DNA from: Ephemerocybe angulata
Lineage: Eukaryota > Basidiomycota > Agaricomycetes > Agaricales > Psathyrellaceae
NCBI GenBank assembly: GCA_013368325.1
Contig: JAACJK010000223.1
Span: forward strand, 496,001 to 560,000
Length of the DNA stretch: 64,000 nt
Reading direction: 5' to 3'
The position numbers were made by a program, and so were the translations under genes. Position 1 is the stretch's first letter; the number at the start of each line of letters is the position of its first letter. Below the pieces are notes generated by a model. It did no database searches, had not been told where the DNA came from, and saw only the letters and a program-made list of their open reading frames with translations. This document shows positions 45,715 to 58,259 of the stretch, piece by piece.

Positions 45715-46380
45715 CTAGCAACTGTGGTCGTCGTCCTTGTAGGCACCTTGGGCGGAAAGATGCCTCCCATCATGGGCGTCCACGTCTGTTTTATAGATCC
45801 AGGCCGGCGTTTCCGGTGCTGGGGGGGACGAAACAAGGACGGTTTGAGAAGTTCGTTCATTACAATGACAGACAGAAGATGCCTCAGCAACAGAGATAGA
45901 CAGAGAGATATTATTACTGACCACATTCAAAGCTCCCATACCCAGGGTTCGAGTAGCTGTATGGTTTGCGCTGCGCTCTCCGAGTCCGAGTCCGGTGGTA
46001 TCATGACATGATGTCCTGTGCTGCTCCCCATCTTCAGCGGACGGTACACCTGCCACCGGTGCTGGGGAGCTGGCTCGAGAAGCACGAGCAGCAGAGACGG
46101 CTTTCCTGGTGAACCACATGTTCCGCGGTGACGATGACAGCAATAAGCGCCGGGTGGCAGCCAAGTTCGAACCTGGCGAATGTGGGACTCTCGACCGGAT
46201 CCGGGGGGAGCTCTGTTCATCTCCGTAGGCTGTTCCCAGTGCCCTTATACCCTGATGAGGTGGCAGTCCTCGGAATGTGTCCTCAGCAGGACCCACTGAG
46301 TGCTGAGCGCCTGATAGTGACGGACAGCGGATGATTTCATAGGCCCACATCCGAGGCCTCGGAGAAGCATTGGCTTCCAT
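45715..46380 (-). CDS. Possible hypothetical protein, 221 aa, just upstream of the F-box-like gene
   Basis: An open frame from ATG 46380, about 90 bp downstream of a TATATATAAGG-like TATA sequence (about 46472), ending 5 bp before the F-box-like ATG chosen at 45710. It is rich in Ser, Arg and Ala, with no domain, signal peptide or membrane segment seen. It may be a real gene, the 5' leader of the neighbour, or chance. Confidence 0.25.
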   Translation of the reverse strand: MEANASPRPRMWAYEIIRCPSLSGAQHSVGPAEDTFRGLPPHQGIRALGTAYGDEQSSPRIRSRVPHSPGSNLAATRRLLLSSSPRNMWFTRKAVSAARASRASSPAPVAGVPSAEDGEQHRTSCHDTTGLGLGERSANHTATRTLGMGALNVVSNNISLSISVAEASSVCHCNERTSQTVLVSSPPAPETPAWIYKTDVDAHDGRHLSAQGAYKDDDHSC

Positions 46381-47368
46381 GATATGTGTGTAGCGTTGTG
46401 GGTCGGGGGTGAAGCGGCAAGGGCAAGAAGGGAAATTTGCCCCCGCTGGCCTGGCAACTGCATCCTTATATATGGGCGCCACTAGCGCGTTTTTGGGATT
46501 GTGGGACGAGGGAGCAAACCGAGTTAAGGACCCATCACCGCTCTCTTCCCCATAAATGTATATCCCGGCTTGATTTATTCCCAGCTGCAGACGAAGGTCC
46601 ATTGTCTGGCGGAGTCCAAGGCCGTCGAACGGTTGAAGGAACGAGCCGAGGGGTATGATCATTCTTACTTATTGGATTTCATTGAGCTGCACGCGTCCTG
46701 TTAATTAGAGCGTCAATCTCGGAGACAGGGGCAGCGCCGTAATGGTGTGTCGACATGATGTGAGCCGGGCGACATTTTCCTGTTGCAGAGGCTTGAACAC
46801 CAGAAGCTTTCTGCAGCACGGCTTCCAGGGATGTCAAGATCGTGTATACGATCCTGGTAGATAAGCCATCTCTTTGCACACATAAATGCCCACTGGATGC
46901 CCACTTTATCAATGGAAGCCTGACTTCAATTAAAGGCACCATCGTCTCACCGAAGCGCCGAGAAAGATCCAGACACGGAGGAGCCCACTGCCCAAGTCAC
47001 CAATCCCACCATCCCGAATCAAATCGAATGTTTGAACATCTCTTTCTTTCTCTTTCTACACATGCCAAAACTACGTTACAATGCGTGATTCAAATGCCAA
47101 AGACTGAAAGTGTAAGTATGTATGTGCTCTACGATAACGATGAGAAGTCCAATGATTGAGTCTTGCCCTCTGGTATAATATGACGATTAGTATCAGTTAC
47201 TTTTATAAGTTAATCAAACTCTCGACGACGACGACGACCCCGACCCCGATGGACGGACGGACGGACTCCGGGGGAGAGAGGGTGAGTCTAGTCTATCTCT
47301 CCCTCCCACCGTACGCAAAGAGTAGGGCGGCACGTCGCCCACCCACTCCTAAAGCCACCCCTCACCCC
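46381..47368. other. Intergenic region
   Basis: No gene was recognised. A GAC trinucleotide run at about 47223 and a GGAC run at about 47252 are the only low-complexity features. Confidence 0.5.
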
Positions 47369-49482
47369 TCAAACCGAAAGCTTCGTATTCTTCTCGCTCA
47401 AAGCGTTCTCCTCCGCCTTGATCGCCGCAGCAATCTTCAAATCCTGAGAAAGAAAAGGGATATCAGATGGGTTGTTGACCCGACATAGAACGATCGAAAG
47501 CAACGTACAATGCAAGGCGCGAACTTCGACTTGCTCCGAATCTTAGGCCCGTACTTGTAGAACAAGAACGGCGCAGGCACAAACAGAAGCATAAGCAGCC
47601 CAATGAGCGTGCACGCCCAGTTCACTCCAAGGTTATGGAACATCTGGACCGTGAAGAGCGGGAAGGCGGCTGCGACGGCTGAGCGCACGACGGTGTTAGC
47701 CGCAAGCGCGGACGCGCTGAACATCAGGTACGTGTCCACAAGATACGACTGCAAAAAGCAAAGAAATATTAGCTCCAGAAACACACTGCACGAAATGAGT
47801 ATGTGGGGGTCAAACGCACCAAGAATCCCATGAAGATCAACGAAATCCCAGCACCAACGAAGATGGTGCTAACAGCCGGAACAGCCCAATGCACACTCTC
47901 ATACTGGCCCGTCCACCCAAGCCAGAAGCACCCCACAACAAGCACAGGGCTTCCAATCATCGCACTAATAAGCCTGTTCTCGGGTGGGGGGAACCCGCGC
48001 CACTTGACGATGAGCTTCGGATAGATGCGCGAGGTCCAGAGGTTGATGGCGCTCCCGAGGGACGTGCCGATTCCGACGCCGATGAAGATGAGGCCTGTTT
48101 CCGCGATGTTGAAGTGCTTGTGTTGGATGAAGATCACAGGGATGGCTTGGAAGACTATAAACGGCAACGTGAGTCAATCGTCAAGGTGATCTGCGAAAAT
48201 GGGGGGTACGTACGAGCATAGAGGAGGCCGTACACCAGAGAGAGGTAGAGGGTGACAAGGACGAGAATGGGCTCCATAGCCAACATGGCGAACGGGCGGA
48301 GGACAGTCCTCTTCGCGATTCCCTTGGGGGACCAATCCTGCTTCTCATGCTCAGCGAAGATCTCCTTGTTCGCCACCGGATCCTCCTTGCGCATACGCTT
48401 GGCCTTCCTCAAGAGAAGAACGGGTGCGTACGTCTCGGGCACGAAGAACACGCAAATCGAGCAGGCGCCCGCAAAGATCATCATAACCCAGAACACCCAT
48501 CTCCACGTTGTGCTGCTGTGTGCGATACTACATTTCCAGATAAAGGTCAGTGAGCAGTCAACGGGCAGAAAACGGGTGTAGATGACGCACAAGCCAGCAA
48601 CGATGGGTCCCAATACTGGGCCTAGGAAGACGGAGGCCGTGAACAGGCTGACGGCGAGGCCACGCCCCTTGGCGTCCCAGATGTCGGCGATGACTCCCCC
48701 CGAGTTCGTTAACGGTGCACAGGCGAAGAAGCCTGAGATAAAGCGGGTGACGAGGAGGGTTTCGATGTTCTTGGCGAGCGCCTGTCCAAGGATGAAGATC
48801 GTATACATAAACATGGAGAGGACGAAGATATTCCGACGCCCAATAAGCTCGCTTCCAGGACCCCAGAAAAGTGGCTACGATGACGAAAAAAGGTGAGTTA
48901 CGTTCCAGTTCGGAGGTTGAGATAGCAAGGACGCACCCCAAAGCAGTACCCGAGCAAGAAAGTGGTTGTCACCAGGTACGACACTTCAGGCGAAATCCCG
49001 AACTCTGCGATGATCCTCCCCGACGCCGACGCAGGCGCAGACGATGCGAACGTGCTATCCGCGAATAAGCTTCCAAGTCCCATCCAGCATGAAAATATCG
49101 CTACTCACACGTTCACGCACATCAGCATGCACATCGCCGTCAAGAACCACTTGTAGGCAACAGACCAATTCTGCGGGTTCGCAGGGTCGTCGGGGCCGTC
49201 CCATACCACCATGTTCGGGTCGCGCGGAGGTGCGGGTGGTGTTGGTGGAGCGGGCTCCGGGACAGGTGCTTTGGATTCAGGTTCGTGGACATCGTCGCCT
49301 CCGTATCTTGAAATCAGCTTTTCATCTCGGGTGATCTCTCGCTGGAGTGCGGCGGCGTCCCTGGGGAGGGGGACGAGGGGCGGGGTGGTGTTGTTCGTGA
49401 AGGTCATGGAGGAGCGGGGTGTGGGCGTGACCATGGTGGGATGGCCGCTCTCGGTAGTCGCCATTGGAGTGGAATGAGACAT
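47369..49482 (-). CDS. Major facilitator superfamily transporter (DHA1-like), 579 aa
   Basis: Seven exons: 49109-49482, 48937-49054, 48874-48591, 48214-48527, 47820-48154, 47509-47748, 47369-47443; the total is 1740 nt in phase. A Pro-rich cytosolic N-terminus of about 95 residues carries the family entry motif DDPANPQNWSVAYKW. Twelve membrane helices follow in two halves. Motif A-like PLFWGPGSELIGRR, the helix 4 region RFISGFFACAPLTNSGGVIA, motif C-like VFLGPVLGPIVAGF and STTWRWVFWVMMIFAG are typical of the fungal drug:H+ antiporter DHA1 group (polyamine/multidrug exporters). The substrate cannot be told from sequence. The C-terminus is short and charged. Confidence 0.9.
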
Positions 49483-50713
49483 CTACTTAGGGGAGAGAGA
49501 CGGCAGGGCCCAGAGTCGCCGCGGTCGTTCGTTCGAATGAAGAGACGGAAAGAAAATAAGTAACGCAATAGCCGCGGTGGCCATTCCCTTTATATTTTAT
49601 TATCCATGTGGGTTGCCGCCGGAGGGTGTGGACAGTATGACGGATCTCGCACATAGGGACCTCGGGCATTTGCATCCGAGTGAGGGAGGAATGGAAAAGC
49701 CGGTAACAAGCGGCAACATTGCTGATTAAGGACATCGTCTCCACTAATCCAGTAATCCGCTCATCCGCCTCGACTCCCTTGGCCGAGGGGCTCCGAGAGG
49801 CAACGCCTGGAGAGCCTGGAGACGCCAGGCAAGGCCAGGCAAGGCCCAAAGCGAGAGGCCCTGATCGCAGCCCCGTCGATGTGATCTATCGCCGCGTACC
49901 CGCTCAAGATAGCCGAAACCCATGCTGCCGTCCACTGGTCCGCAGAGGTTTGCAGGCGCTTGCGAGCGGAACGCATGCTGCTTTGCACGACGTCATGACT
50001 CACAGGCCAAAATACCGGCTATATCGCACGTGGAGTTGCCGGCGACCCGCTGCCGATGCCGCTCCTCTCGCTCTTCATAATACGTTTTCGATAATCACTA
50101 TTGTCCTGGACGGAGGGCATTATAAAGCTTTAGAAAGGCTGCTGTGGGGGTAGTAATGGGAACGTACTGTGCATGGCGCCATTCCTTGGGAATAGACAGG
50201 AATAGATAGTGAAGAAATAGTGCTGACGCGTGACGTCACGCGTGTCAATGGTGTCCGGAAAGTAGCCGCTGAGGTCAAAGCACCTGGAAAAGACCCAATC
50301 GCCAAGGGAGACGCTAATGAAGGCTGAGGAAGGCGCCAAGGAGCGACGACGACGACGACGAACCTTCACGAGCTCTGGAGCGCCCAGCGCTCAAGCTCGC
50401 TCAGGGTCGAACAAGCTCGCTTCCTCCCGACGCCCATTTAACAATAGGCAATCTGTACACCCAGGCAAAGGACGCGAGTAGATTCGAACCAAGGCGAACC
50501 AGCCAAGCGCGCGATCTCAAATCTCAAGGGACATCACCGGCTATCGGCACCTCTTCCGCCGGTTTGACGCCAGACGATTGCTAAGCGCTCATCGCAACGC
50601 AGCATGGGAAAGGACAAACACCACTGTTTCAAGTTGTCAGCTCCATCCAAAGATCTTCAAAGAATCCAAAGTGTGTCACATAAAGCAAACCGGTATCATC
50701 CGTCCATCCTAGT
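49483..50713. other. Upstream region of the MFS gene
   Basis: 1.2 kb without a recognised gene. Contains short direct repeats of AGGCAAGGCC (about 49826-49850) and a GAC run at about 50347. Confidence 0.5.
49588..49594 (-). promoter_or_regulatory. TATA box of the MFS transporter gene
   Basis: TATAAAG on the minus strand about 105 bp before the ATG. Confidence 0.45.
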
Positions 50714-53384
50714 CTACAGTCCTTCCGGTCCATCCGTATATCTTACATTGAACCTACATCCCGGTTAGCAGTAACACTGGCTACAAAATCGAGGCCGCAG
50801 CTCACCTAGTAGGATCATACTTCCTATATGTCCTCTTCAAAAACTCGTACCCCCCATACGTCGAGAACACGTTCTGCTCCCTATCACACTCATTCACATA
50901 CAACGGAATCCCTGGCGTCGGAACCATCCTACCAAACACCACACTCGTCAGCCAACACGATCGAAGCAATCAACCAACCCCACCACCCAATATGTTATAA
51001 ACTTACTTGTGCAAAAGCTCCCTCCTCGCCTCGCTCACCCGCCTCGGCACCGCATCCCACCCCGGCGGCATCTGGTTATGAAACTGCACAAGCGCGTAAT
51101 TCGTCAACGGCGCATCGATGGCATTCCCACCTCTCGCTCGCCCCACCGCCACCTGCGACTTCATAACAACTGTAAACGCCAAAATCGCAAACTCCACCCC
51201 ATCTTTCGTCGGGTCGTCAACTCCCCCTCCCCCTCCCCCTCCCGACCCACTGGCAGGCTTCCCTCTAACCTTCTCCCCAAACTTCACAAACTCCCTATAC
51301 GCATTGTTGTACCGGGCGTACGGATCCGGCCCACTGCCGCGCCCCCCAAGCCCCCTCTCATACTCAACACTTGCAAACGCCGAAGCCCCAAAAATCTGTC
51401 CCTGCCCCCCACCCTCGCGTCCCGTCCCCAGCGACGCCGTAGCCTCCATATAACTATGCAGGCCGACGGACGAACCCAGATTTGGGAGGGCGAGGAATGC
51501 GGCGAAGATGGAGGGGGGAGGGGAGGTGCCGGCGTAGAAGAATGTTATGAAGTTTATGGGGGTTAGGGTCGTGTTGGTGAATGAAGTGGAGAAGCCTGAT
51601 AGGAGGGCTGGGATTAATGGGAGTTAGTTTGGGTATGGAGGGTAGCGGGCAAGTCAAACTTTGCAGGGAAAGGGAAGGGATGAGATAGGGAAGAATGGAG
51701 ATGGATATGAAGGATGGATATGAAGAATGAGTATGAAGTGGAGATGGGCGGGTGCTAGGCACATCGGCATATTCGGTACGAACACATACGCAGGATCCAT
51801 AAAATGAACGATAAGGAGATCATCTGCTCAGGTCTAAACCCGAGCTGCTGAAAGATAATAGCCCGATTGATAAAACAAAGACAGCCGGCCCGTGATAGGA
51901 CAGGAATACGACCTGAGAAAGGCCATCGAAAGGCGTGGATGTACTCACATGCCTTTGGGTCGTTGACATTATTAATGAAGTCGGCGGTGGCCTTGAGCAG
52001 CGCTTCTGATGTCGAGTTGTCATACTAGAGGAGAGTGAGAGTGAGAGTCCCAGGAGAGGGAAGGGGATAGACAGGAAAGGAAGGAAGGAAAGAAGGAAAG
52101 GAAAGAAGGAGGGAAAGGAAGATCGGTAAGTCAGTTAGCACGGACACACGCACGTCGCCGATTCATAATGGAGGAGAGGAGATAAGCAACGAGGTCTTCA
52201 TGTCCCTCTGGCTTGGCAGGATAACAATAGCGCCTGGCGGCGTGCGGCCCAGTCGCAAGACCAGGACGACAACGACGGTACCCGCCTGCCTCCAAGAGAA
52301 AGACATCCAAAGAAGAAAGGCACAGATACGTACATAGATAGTCCCACCATAAAACCCCTTCTCAGTACTCCTCCCCACATGCACCGTACGCACCACATAT
52401 CGGGTAACAATCCCAAATCGGTTAGCCCCGCCCTGTATCGGTCGCGTCAACCCAAAATTAATGAAACGTCGCGCGGCACAGTGACATATGTTTGGTATGT
52501 TATGGACATACCTTCAATGCCTTGAAGAGGTCTGAATACCGGTTGGTCGCCGTCGCAGTAACCATTTCTCCGCTGACGAGGACGACGTCCGCTTCCTCCA
52601 GCGCGTCGACGCTGAACCCGTGCGCGTTCCCGAGGTAGCTTAGTCCGCCGCCTAGCAGCAATCCGGTGCCGATGTTCCTGAGTATGCGTTTGAGGTAAGT
52701 ATCACGGTGCAGGAGGAATGTAGACGTTCGACGTAGATAAGAAAAGAGAGAGAAAAAGAGGGTTGACGCACCCTAACCGGCCACCAAGAACGGCTACTCC
52801 AGATGGCTCAAGTTCTTGCAGAGCTTCTCCCCACCGAATACCAGGTTGGAGCGTCACTACATCCCGCACGGGATCGTACGACACGCTCCTCATGTTCATA
52901 AACGAGATAACGATCCCGCCATCGACACTAGTAGCATCGAAGAGAATCCCATCAGCCACACACCTCAAGCCAAGTAAAATCAAAACCAAAAGGCGCATTA
53001 CCTGCCCCAACCCGCTCCAGCACTATGTCCTCCAGCCTGCACAGCATACTTCACGCTGTACTTGAAGATACTCTTCATAACGACCTGCACATCCCCACTG
53101 CTTAGAGGGAGCGCGACGCACGCTGGCTCTGAAAGCGCGTTGAAGCGGTTCCAGGCGCCTGTGGCGACGTTCCTGTACTCTGGGTTTGGGGAGGAGGGGG
53201 TCTGGATGCGCGAGCCGCCGAGCTGGGTTTGGAGTTCGGCGCAGGCGCGCTGGGCGGCGTTTATATCGTGCGGGGCTGGGTTGTGGTGTTGTTGTTGGGG
53301 TGTGGCGGTTACGAGGAAAGAGAGGAGGAGGTGAAGGAGGAAGAAGTGAAAGGAGACGAGCTGGTAGAGGTGGGGCCTGAGCAT
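50714..53384 (-). CDS. Secreted FAD-linked (berberine-bridge-like) oxidoreductase
   Basis: Firm exons: 53002-53384, 52772-52963, 52512-52677, 52334-52432, 51949-52024, 51007-51607, 50806-50928, 50714-50753. One exon between 51.61 and 51.95 kb (perhaps DLLIVHFMDPAYVFV from about 51830) could not be fixed by phase. A signal peptide (LLHLLLSFLVTATP) opens the protein. The FAD-binding PCMH domain shows VQAGGHSAGAGW, where His in GGH is the usual covalent flavin site, then VTLQPGIRWGEALQEL, GTGLLLGGGLSYLGNAHGF and GGANRFGIVTRYVV. The C-terminus ends NECDREQNVFSTYGGYEFLK and YDPTRFNVRYTDGPEGL, as usual for the family. It probably oxidises a small alcohol or carbohydrate outside the cell. Confidence 0.85.
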
Positions 53385-54667
53385 CGGCGCAGGTGGGACT
53401 CCGTCGAGAGGGAGGGAGAGAGGGAGGGAGGGAGATGAGCTTCGCGAGCCGAACTTTTATATATTGTAGGTTTGGTCGGCTTGTAAGGTGCCTGTCCATT
53501 CGTGCAGTGGGTCCGATAGAGATGGCCCGGGCATGATGATCCATCAGGAACCCAAGCTTCCATCGAGATTCTCGTTCTGCGATGATATGTAACATTTGGG
53601 TAACGTTAATGTTAGAAGGCGTTACAGTTGGAGATCGTTCCGGATGGCTTGATTGATTGTCTTGAGAAGGTACTGTCAGGAACACAAGTCGTATCCATAC
53701 GTTGCACGGCATGGCTTTGACAATGGTGAGAGAGGATGATGCGGGGTGGGCGAGCCAGCACAGTGACAGCGACATGTTGAGGTCCGGGGAAAGCGTCATG
53801 GGGTCCATCCCGAGAGATATGGAGCTCGTAAGTTGCCATTCTAGATACTTACAGTCTGTGTCAGCCCGTGTCGGATTCTGAAGGTTGAGCCAAGATGTAT
53901 GCTGCTTGCCTGCAATGCCGTGGGGTAATGTACCCATTCGGCGGAGGGAGGCGATTATGCGGCGCTGTCTTCGTCGCTTCAGTTGGAGATGCAGCATGCT
54001 ACCATGATTCTGAACCACGAGGTTCACAAGAACAAGTAGCAGCCTGCAATAAACAAAACCTTTTGCGGCGTTAAGTGTGACGATTTCAAGTCTTCGAATT
54101 CTCAGCTGAACCACGTACCTTAACGCCAGAGGAGATATAGACGGGGTCCTTTGGATTTAGAAGATGCACTAAAGCCTATTGGGGCGACGCTAACTTTTGT
54201 GGCCAGGCCGGTTGTCCTCCCCGGGGAATGGACGACAGACTCTAGCTTCAGGCAGCATCCGGCGGTCTAGTGCCTTGCTATACGTACGCTGATGTCGATC
54301 TGGATTCTACCCAGGTGGATATGTATCTGAGGGTTTGGCTTTCAAAGCTTCGTGGTACGCAGTACGTACGCGCCGTGGACTGTCAGAAGACCAATTGGAA
54401 TGAGGTCAGCGGTCCGGTATGTCAGGTAGAAACTGGTAGAAACTGTTCTGATGTTGCTCTGGGATCTCAGAGACTCGAGATAAAGCCGATGATATTCGTC
54501 GATGTGGTCAAGAATCAGAAAGAGTCAGAAAGGCGCCCCCCCTGAGAAGCGATACACGTGCATAACACATGACTCACAGCCCACCACCGCGACGCGATAA
54601 CACCTCTTCCTCCTACCACCACCACCACCCCGACGACCAAGCCCACGGGTGCTAACAGCTGAGGAGA
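53385..54667. other. Divergent intergenic region between oxidoreductase and CtIP genes
   Basis: 1.28 kb with no recognised gene. A 363-codon frame on the minus strand overlaps the oxidoreductase exon 1 in another frame and looks like a chance frame. Confidence 0.5.
53454..53464 (-). promoter_or_regulatory. TATA box of the FAD-linked oxidoreductase gene
   Basis: ATATATAAAAG on the minus strand, about 70 bp upstream of the ATG at 53384. Confidence 0.6.
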
Positions 54668-56842
54668 ATGCACGAAACGTTCTCGAGCGCGCAGTCGAGA
54701 GAACGGGACAAACGCATCGAAGAGAAGCACCGCAAGGAGCTGCAGGTGCTCGAGGCCAGAATTAACAACCTTCGCCGCTCAAACGACGACATTCGGAAGG
54801 AGCTCTTCGATGTTACGCATCGTGCGCGGAGGCTGGCGGAATGCCTGGGCTTTCCTGAGGTCAGGGATGCACAGGAAGCGCTGGATATGATGCCACCAGA
54901 TTTCGATTTCAAGCACTGCGTTCAACGTCTGCAGGACCTCGAGGCTGCAGCGGAAGACTCGAAGGCCACTGCAGAAACGTATTACCACCAGCTTGAGGAG
55001 GTTAAAGGGCAGCTACAGGATTCTTTGAATGAGATAGAGGAGCAAAGGTGAGAGCACCGTGCACAGGAATCCTTTCTTCTACTAACGGGCTTGTAGTAAT
55101 AACTACGCGCTCCTCGCTCGCGACAACGACCAAATCCGAACCCAATATGCCGCCCTTGAGCTCAAGTTTACCCGAGCAGCGACCCGGTACAAGGAGGACT
55201 ACGCCAAATGGCGCAGCGTCTCCGCCTTCCTCACCACAGAAGACAAGAAGTATCGCGGCCAGCGGAGCAACCGCGTCGCGACAACCCCAGCCGAACAGAA
55301 GCTCATGATGGACAGGCTAGGGCCGAACCTAGGGCACTTCGACGGGGTCGACGACGACCTGCCGGTGCCGCCTCCCGAGGGAAACACCGACCTCCCCGAC
55401 CACCTCGCCACCCCTGAGCTCCGCAAATCGGATATGGAGCACCTCATCTCGTCCGCATCGACCTCGAAGACGCTCGCGGACAGCATATTCGTGCCTCGGC
55501 CGCTCACCAAACTTAGACGCCAGCACGCCCTCCCCTCGTCGTCCCCCACCGTTTTCACCGCCACACCCACCCAAGCTCTCACCAAACAAGTAGATATCGA
55601 CTTGACAGTCTCGTCCGATACAGAAGACGAGCCCAAATGTACGTGCTCCAACTCATCTCTATACTTTAACTGGTTTTGAATGACCACCCCATCCAGTTCC
55701 TCCTCCTCCGTTCAAACTCCCAGGCATCCCTCTATCCAAACTGAAGAGCTCAATAGAGGCACCCTCCTCCGACACAGAACCAGAGTCGCATCCTCTCACA
55801 CCCCCAAGGGCGTCGCAGAACAAGCTGGCCCTCGAATTCGCCTCCTCCGACACCGAGCCCGAAACGCACCCTCTCACCCCGCCTCCCCCTGATGCGAAGC
55901 CTTTCGACCTTTCGCAAGAGCAACCCAGCCCTGGAGATACGACACCCGTATTACGAAAGCAACCCTCGGACGTTCTTACCACGGCGAATACGAACACGCG
56001 ACGGCTGGGGGATAGGCAGGTCGCGTCTGAACGTCCTGTGAAGGTCCGTCGGGTGAATGGAGGCGAGTTCGGCGGCGGCGAATCGTCGAGTGTTACGCCG
56101 AGGCCAAAGGCGTATGACGAGAACTCGCAGCCGTCGTCGCAGGAAGTGGCCAAGAAGAAGGCGCCGCAATCTGAACCGAAGAAGTCGGCGAATGATTATT
56201 CTGTGTTTAAAGGGAAGGGTCGGTATGCTAGGAAGTCGGACGTTGGGCCCAGGTGCGCTTCTTTCATTCATTCATTGAGATAAATCTGACGAAGCTTGTT
56301 CAGTACGTCTATCAACTCGAAGTTTGTTATCGACGCGAAACGGAATGGGGGGAAGGACTTCCAGTTTGACGAGGTGGTGAGAGGGAGGGACCAGAGGAAG
56401 CAGATGAATGCGACGACGTGCGAATGCTGCGACGAGGTACGATTTTCATTCTATTACGAGTCGGCTGGTTAGCTCAACGACCTTGCAGTATTACAAGGCT
56501 GTTGGGCCCCTTCCATCCCGGCTCAAGGCGCCTTTATGGCGCTCACCTTCCAAGACGGCCAAGAAGAAATGCCAGCACCACCGAGATGAGGAAGACGGGC
56601 CTCATTCCTCTCCCAGCGCATCATCCTCCCGAGACATCGAGTCGCACAAGAAGAACATCTCGCGGCACAGGTACAACTGGGAGAGGGCGAAGACGCCGCC
56701 GGATTATTGGAATATTGGGTTCCCGTCGACGCAGGAGGTGGGGGCGATTAATGAGAGGGCGCAGGCGATGCATAGGGAGAAGGTGAGGGGGATTGAGAAG
56801 GAGGCTGCGGCGGGGACGGGGAAGTATCGGAGGAGGAGCTGA
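54668..56842 (+). CDS. ctp1: DNA endonuclease activator Ctp1/CtIP/Sae2 homologue, 654 aa
   Basis: Exons 54668-55047, 55097-55638, 55697-56252, 56304-56436, 56489-56842. Residues 1-200 are coiled coil (RDKRIEEKHRKELQVLEARI, YHQLEEVKGQLQDSLNEI), as expected for tetramerisation in this family. A possible SUMO-interacting motif is VDIDLTVSSDTEDE. A repeated SSDTEPE(S/T)HPLTPP element holds two proline-directed sites. The C-terminal Sae2/CtIP domain has the CECCDE zinc-type CxxC, KKKCQHH, KKNISRHRYNWERA with the RHR motif, and TPPDYWNIGFPSTQE. In yeasts and vertebrates this protein, once phosphorylated, activates Mre11-Rad50-Nbs1 for DNA end resection in the nucleus. The family's C-terminal motifs are complete. 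Confidence 0.93.
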
Positions 56843-57209
56843 GGGTGGGTTGGAACGTTGTGCGTTTGGAGCTGGAAGTTGGGGAGAAAAGTGAGGGAGG
56901 GAGATGCATTGGGAGAAGTGATGGGGGTTGAGAAGGAGGAGGGGGCTGGGAATGGGGAGTACCGCGGGAGGGTGAGTGTGGTGGGGCTGCGTCGTGCACC
57001 GTTTGCTGTCCTCGCAGTACTATGATCCCTTGCGCATACCCCTAAACTCTATGCAGAGTCTTCGATCGCGAACGATCGCAAATGTCGATCGACCTGGTGC
57101 ATCTAGCCGGTCAGCCCTGTTTACAGCCCAAGTCGCTATTAAACCCCTTGCATCCCAATGTCCCAGTTATCCTTGCTCTCATTGCACCTTCCAACGCTGC
57201 AGCACAACG
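56843..57209. other. Short region between CtIP and acidic protein genes
   Basis: Promoter and leader of the next gene; its frame is open upstream to 56976 but without coding character. GGGAGG/AGGAGG-rich at the left. Confidence 0.4.
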
Positions 57210-58226
57210 ATGTCTGCACCAGCAGGTGACGCAGCCCTAGGAGACCTCGACACCAATACCGACACCCGAGTAACACCCCCGTCGAAGAAGAGGGTCGCCA
57301 TGGGCCACTTCATGACACCTGTCCGCCAGATCCTCTTCCGCCTGGAATGGTCGAAGAGCACGAAGAAACGCAAGGGCAAGGTGCTCGTGAAGCCACCCAA
57401 GAAAGGTGTGCGGGAGTCCCGGTCCTCACGTCCTTTAGAAGCATCGTCGACCGACGCCCATCCCCCCACCTCCGACATTTCAGCAACCCCTAGGATCTCA
57501 CACACCCATCCCGTATCCTCCTTTCCCTCCCGCGAACACGACCATGACCACGATCACCCAACATCAGCAGACGAATCCGATTCAGACATACCCCCCTCCT
57601 CCTCCCCAGACCACACACACCCTCCAAGGACATACCCCCCGCCCAAGCGCGGCCGCGTCGCCATCCAACAGCACGACCCCGCCCTCGACGCCATCGTCGT
57701 CACCACACTCCCCGAATACCCCTTCTACACACACGAAGACCTCCTCAGGATGTCCCGCGCGGAGCTCCTCAGCGTCGCGCGTGCGCTGAACGCTAGACTC
57801 CCTGCACACGGGCAGAGCCAGATCCCGGTGGATGGGAGTGTGTTAGAGAGCGTTGTGCGGGCGAGGATTGAGGTGCTTGTGGGGATTTTGCCGCCTGTGC
57901 CTATGGCGCCGAAGGCTGTGAAGTGTGTGCCGAGTTTGAGTGTGGCGATGGATGTGGATGGCGGTATGGACAGGGATGGGGGTGGTGGGATGGAGGAGGA
58001 AGAGGATGATATTCCGAGTCCGCCGACCAGTCCGTTGGCGATGAAGGAGAAGAGGATGAAGGGAAGTCACGGTGCTGCTGCTGCTGCTGCTGCGCGTAGG
58101 TTGGCAAACCGGATCGTGATGAGTGAGGAGGAAGGCGACAACGACGACGACGGTGAAGACGAAGGGATGGACGTTACTGTGTGTTTAAGCCCTAGAAGGT
58201 TCTTAGAGCCGCTAGACGAGGAAGAC

Positions 58227-58259
<33 letters not shown>

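Noticed and set aside
50455..50520. GGTTCGAATC on the minus strand suggesting a tRNA
   Set aside because: The five bases on each side (CTTGG and CTACT) cannot form the T-stem, and no cloverleaf is visible.
53023..54114. 363-codon minus-strand open frame upstream of the oxidoreductase
   Set aside because: It overlaps the oxidoreductase exon 1 in another frame and crosses its TATA box; no domain or coding pattern.
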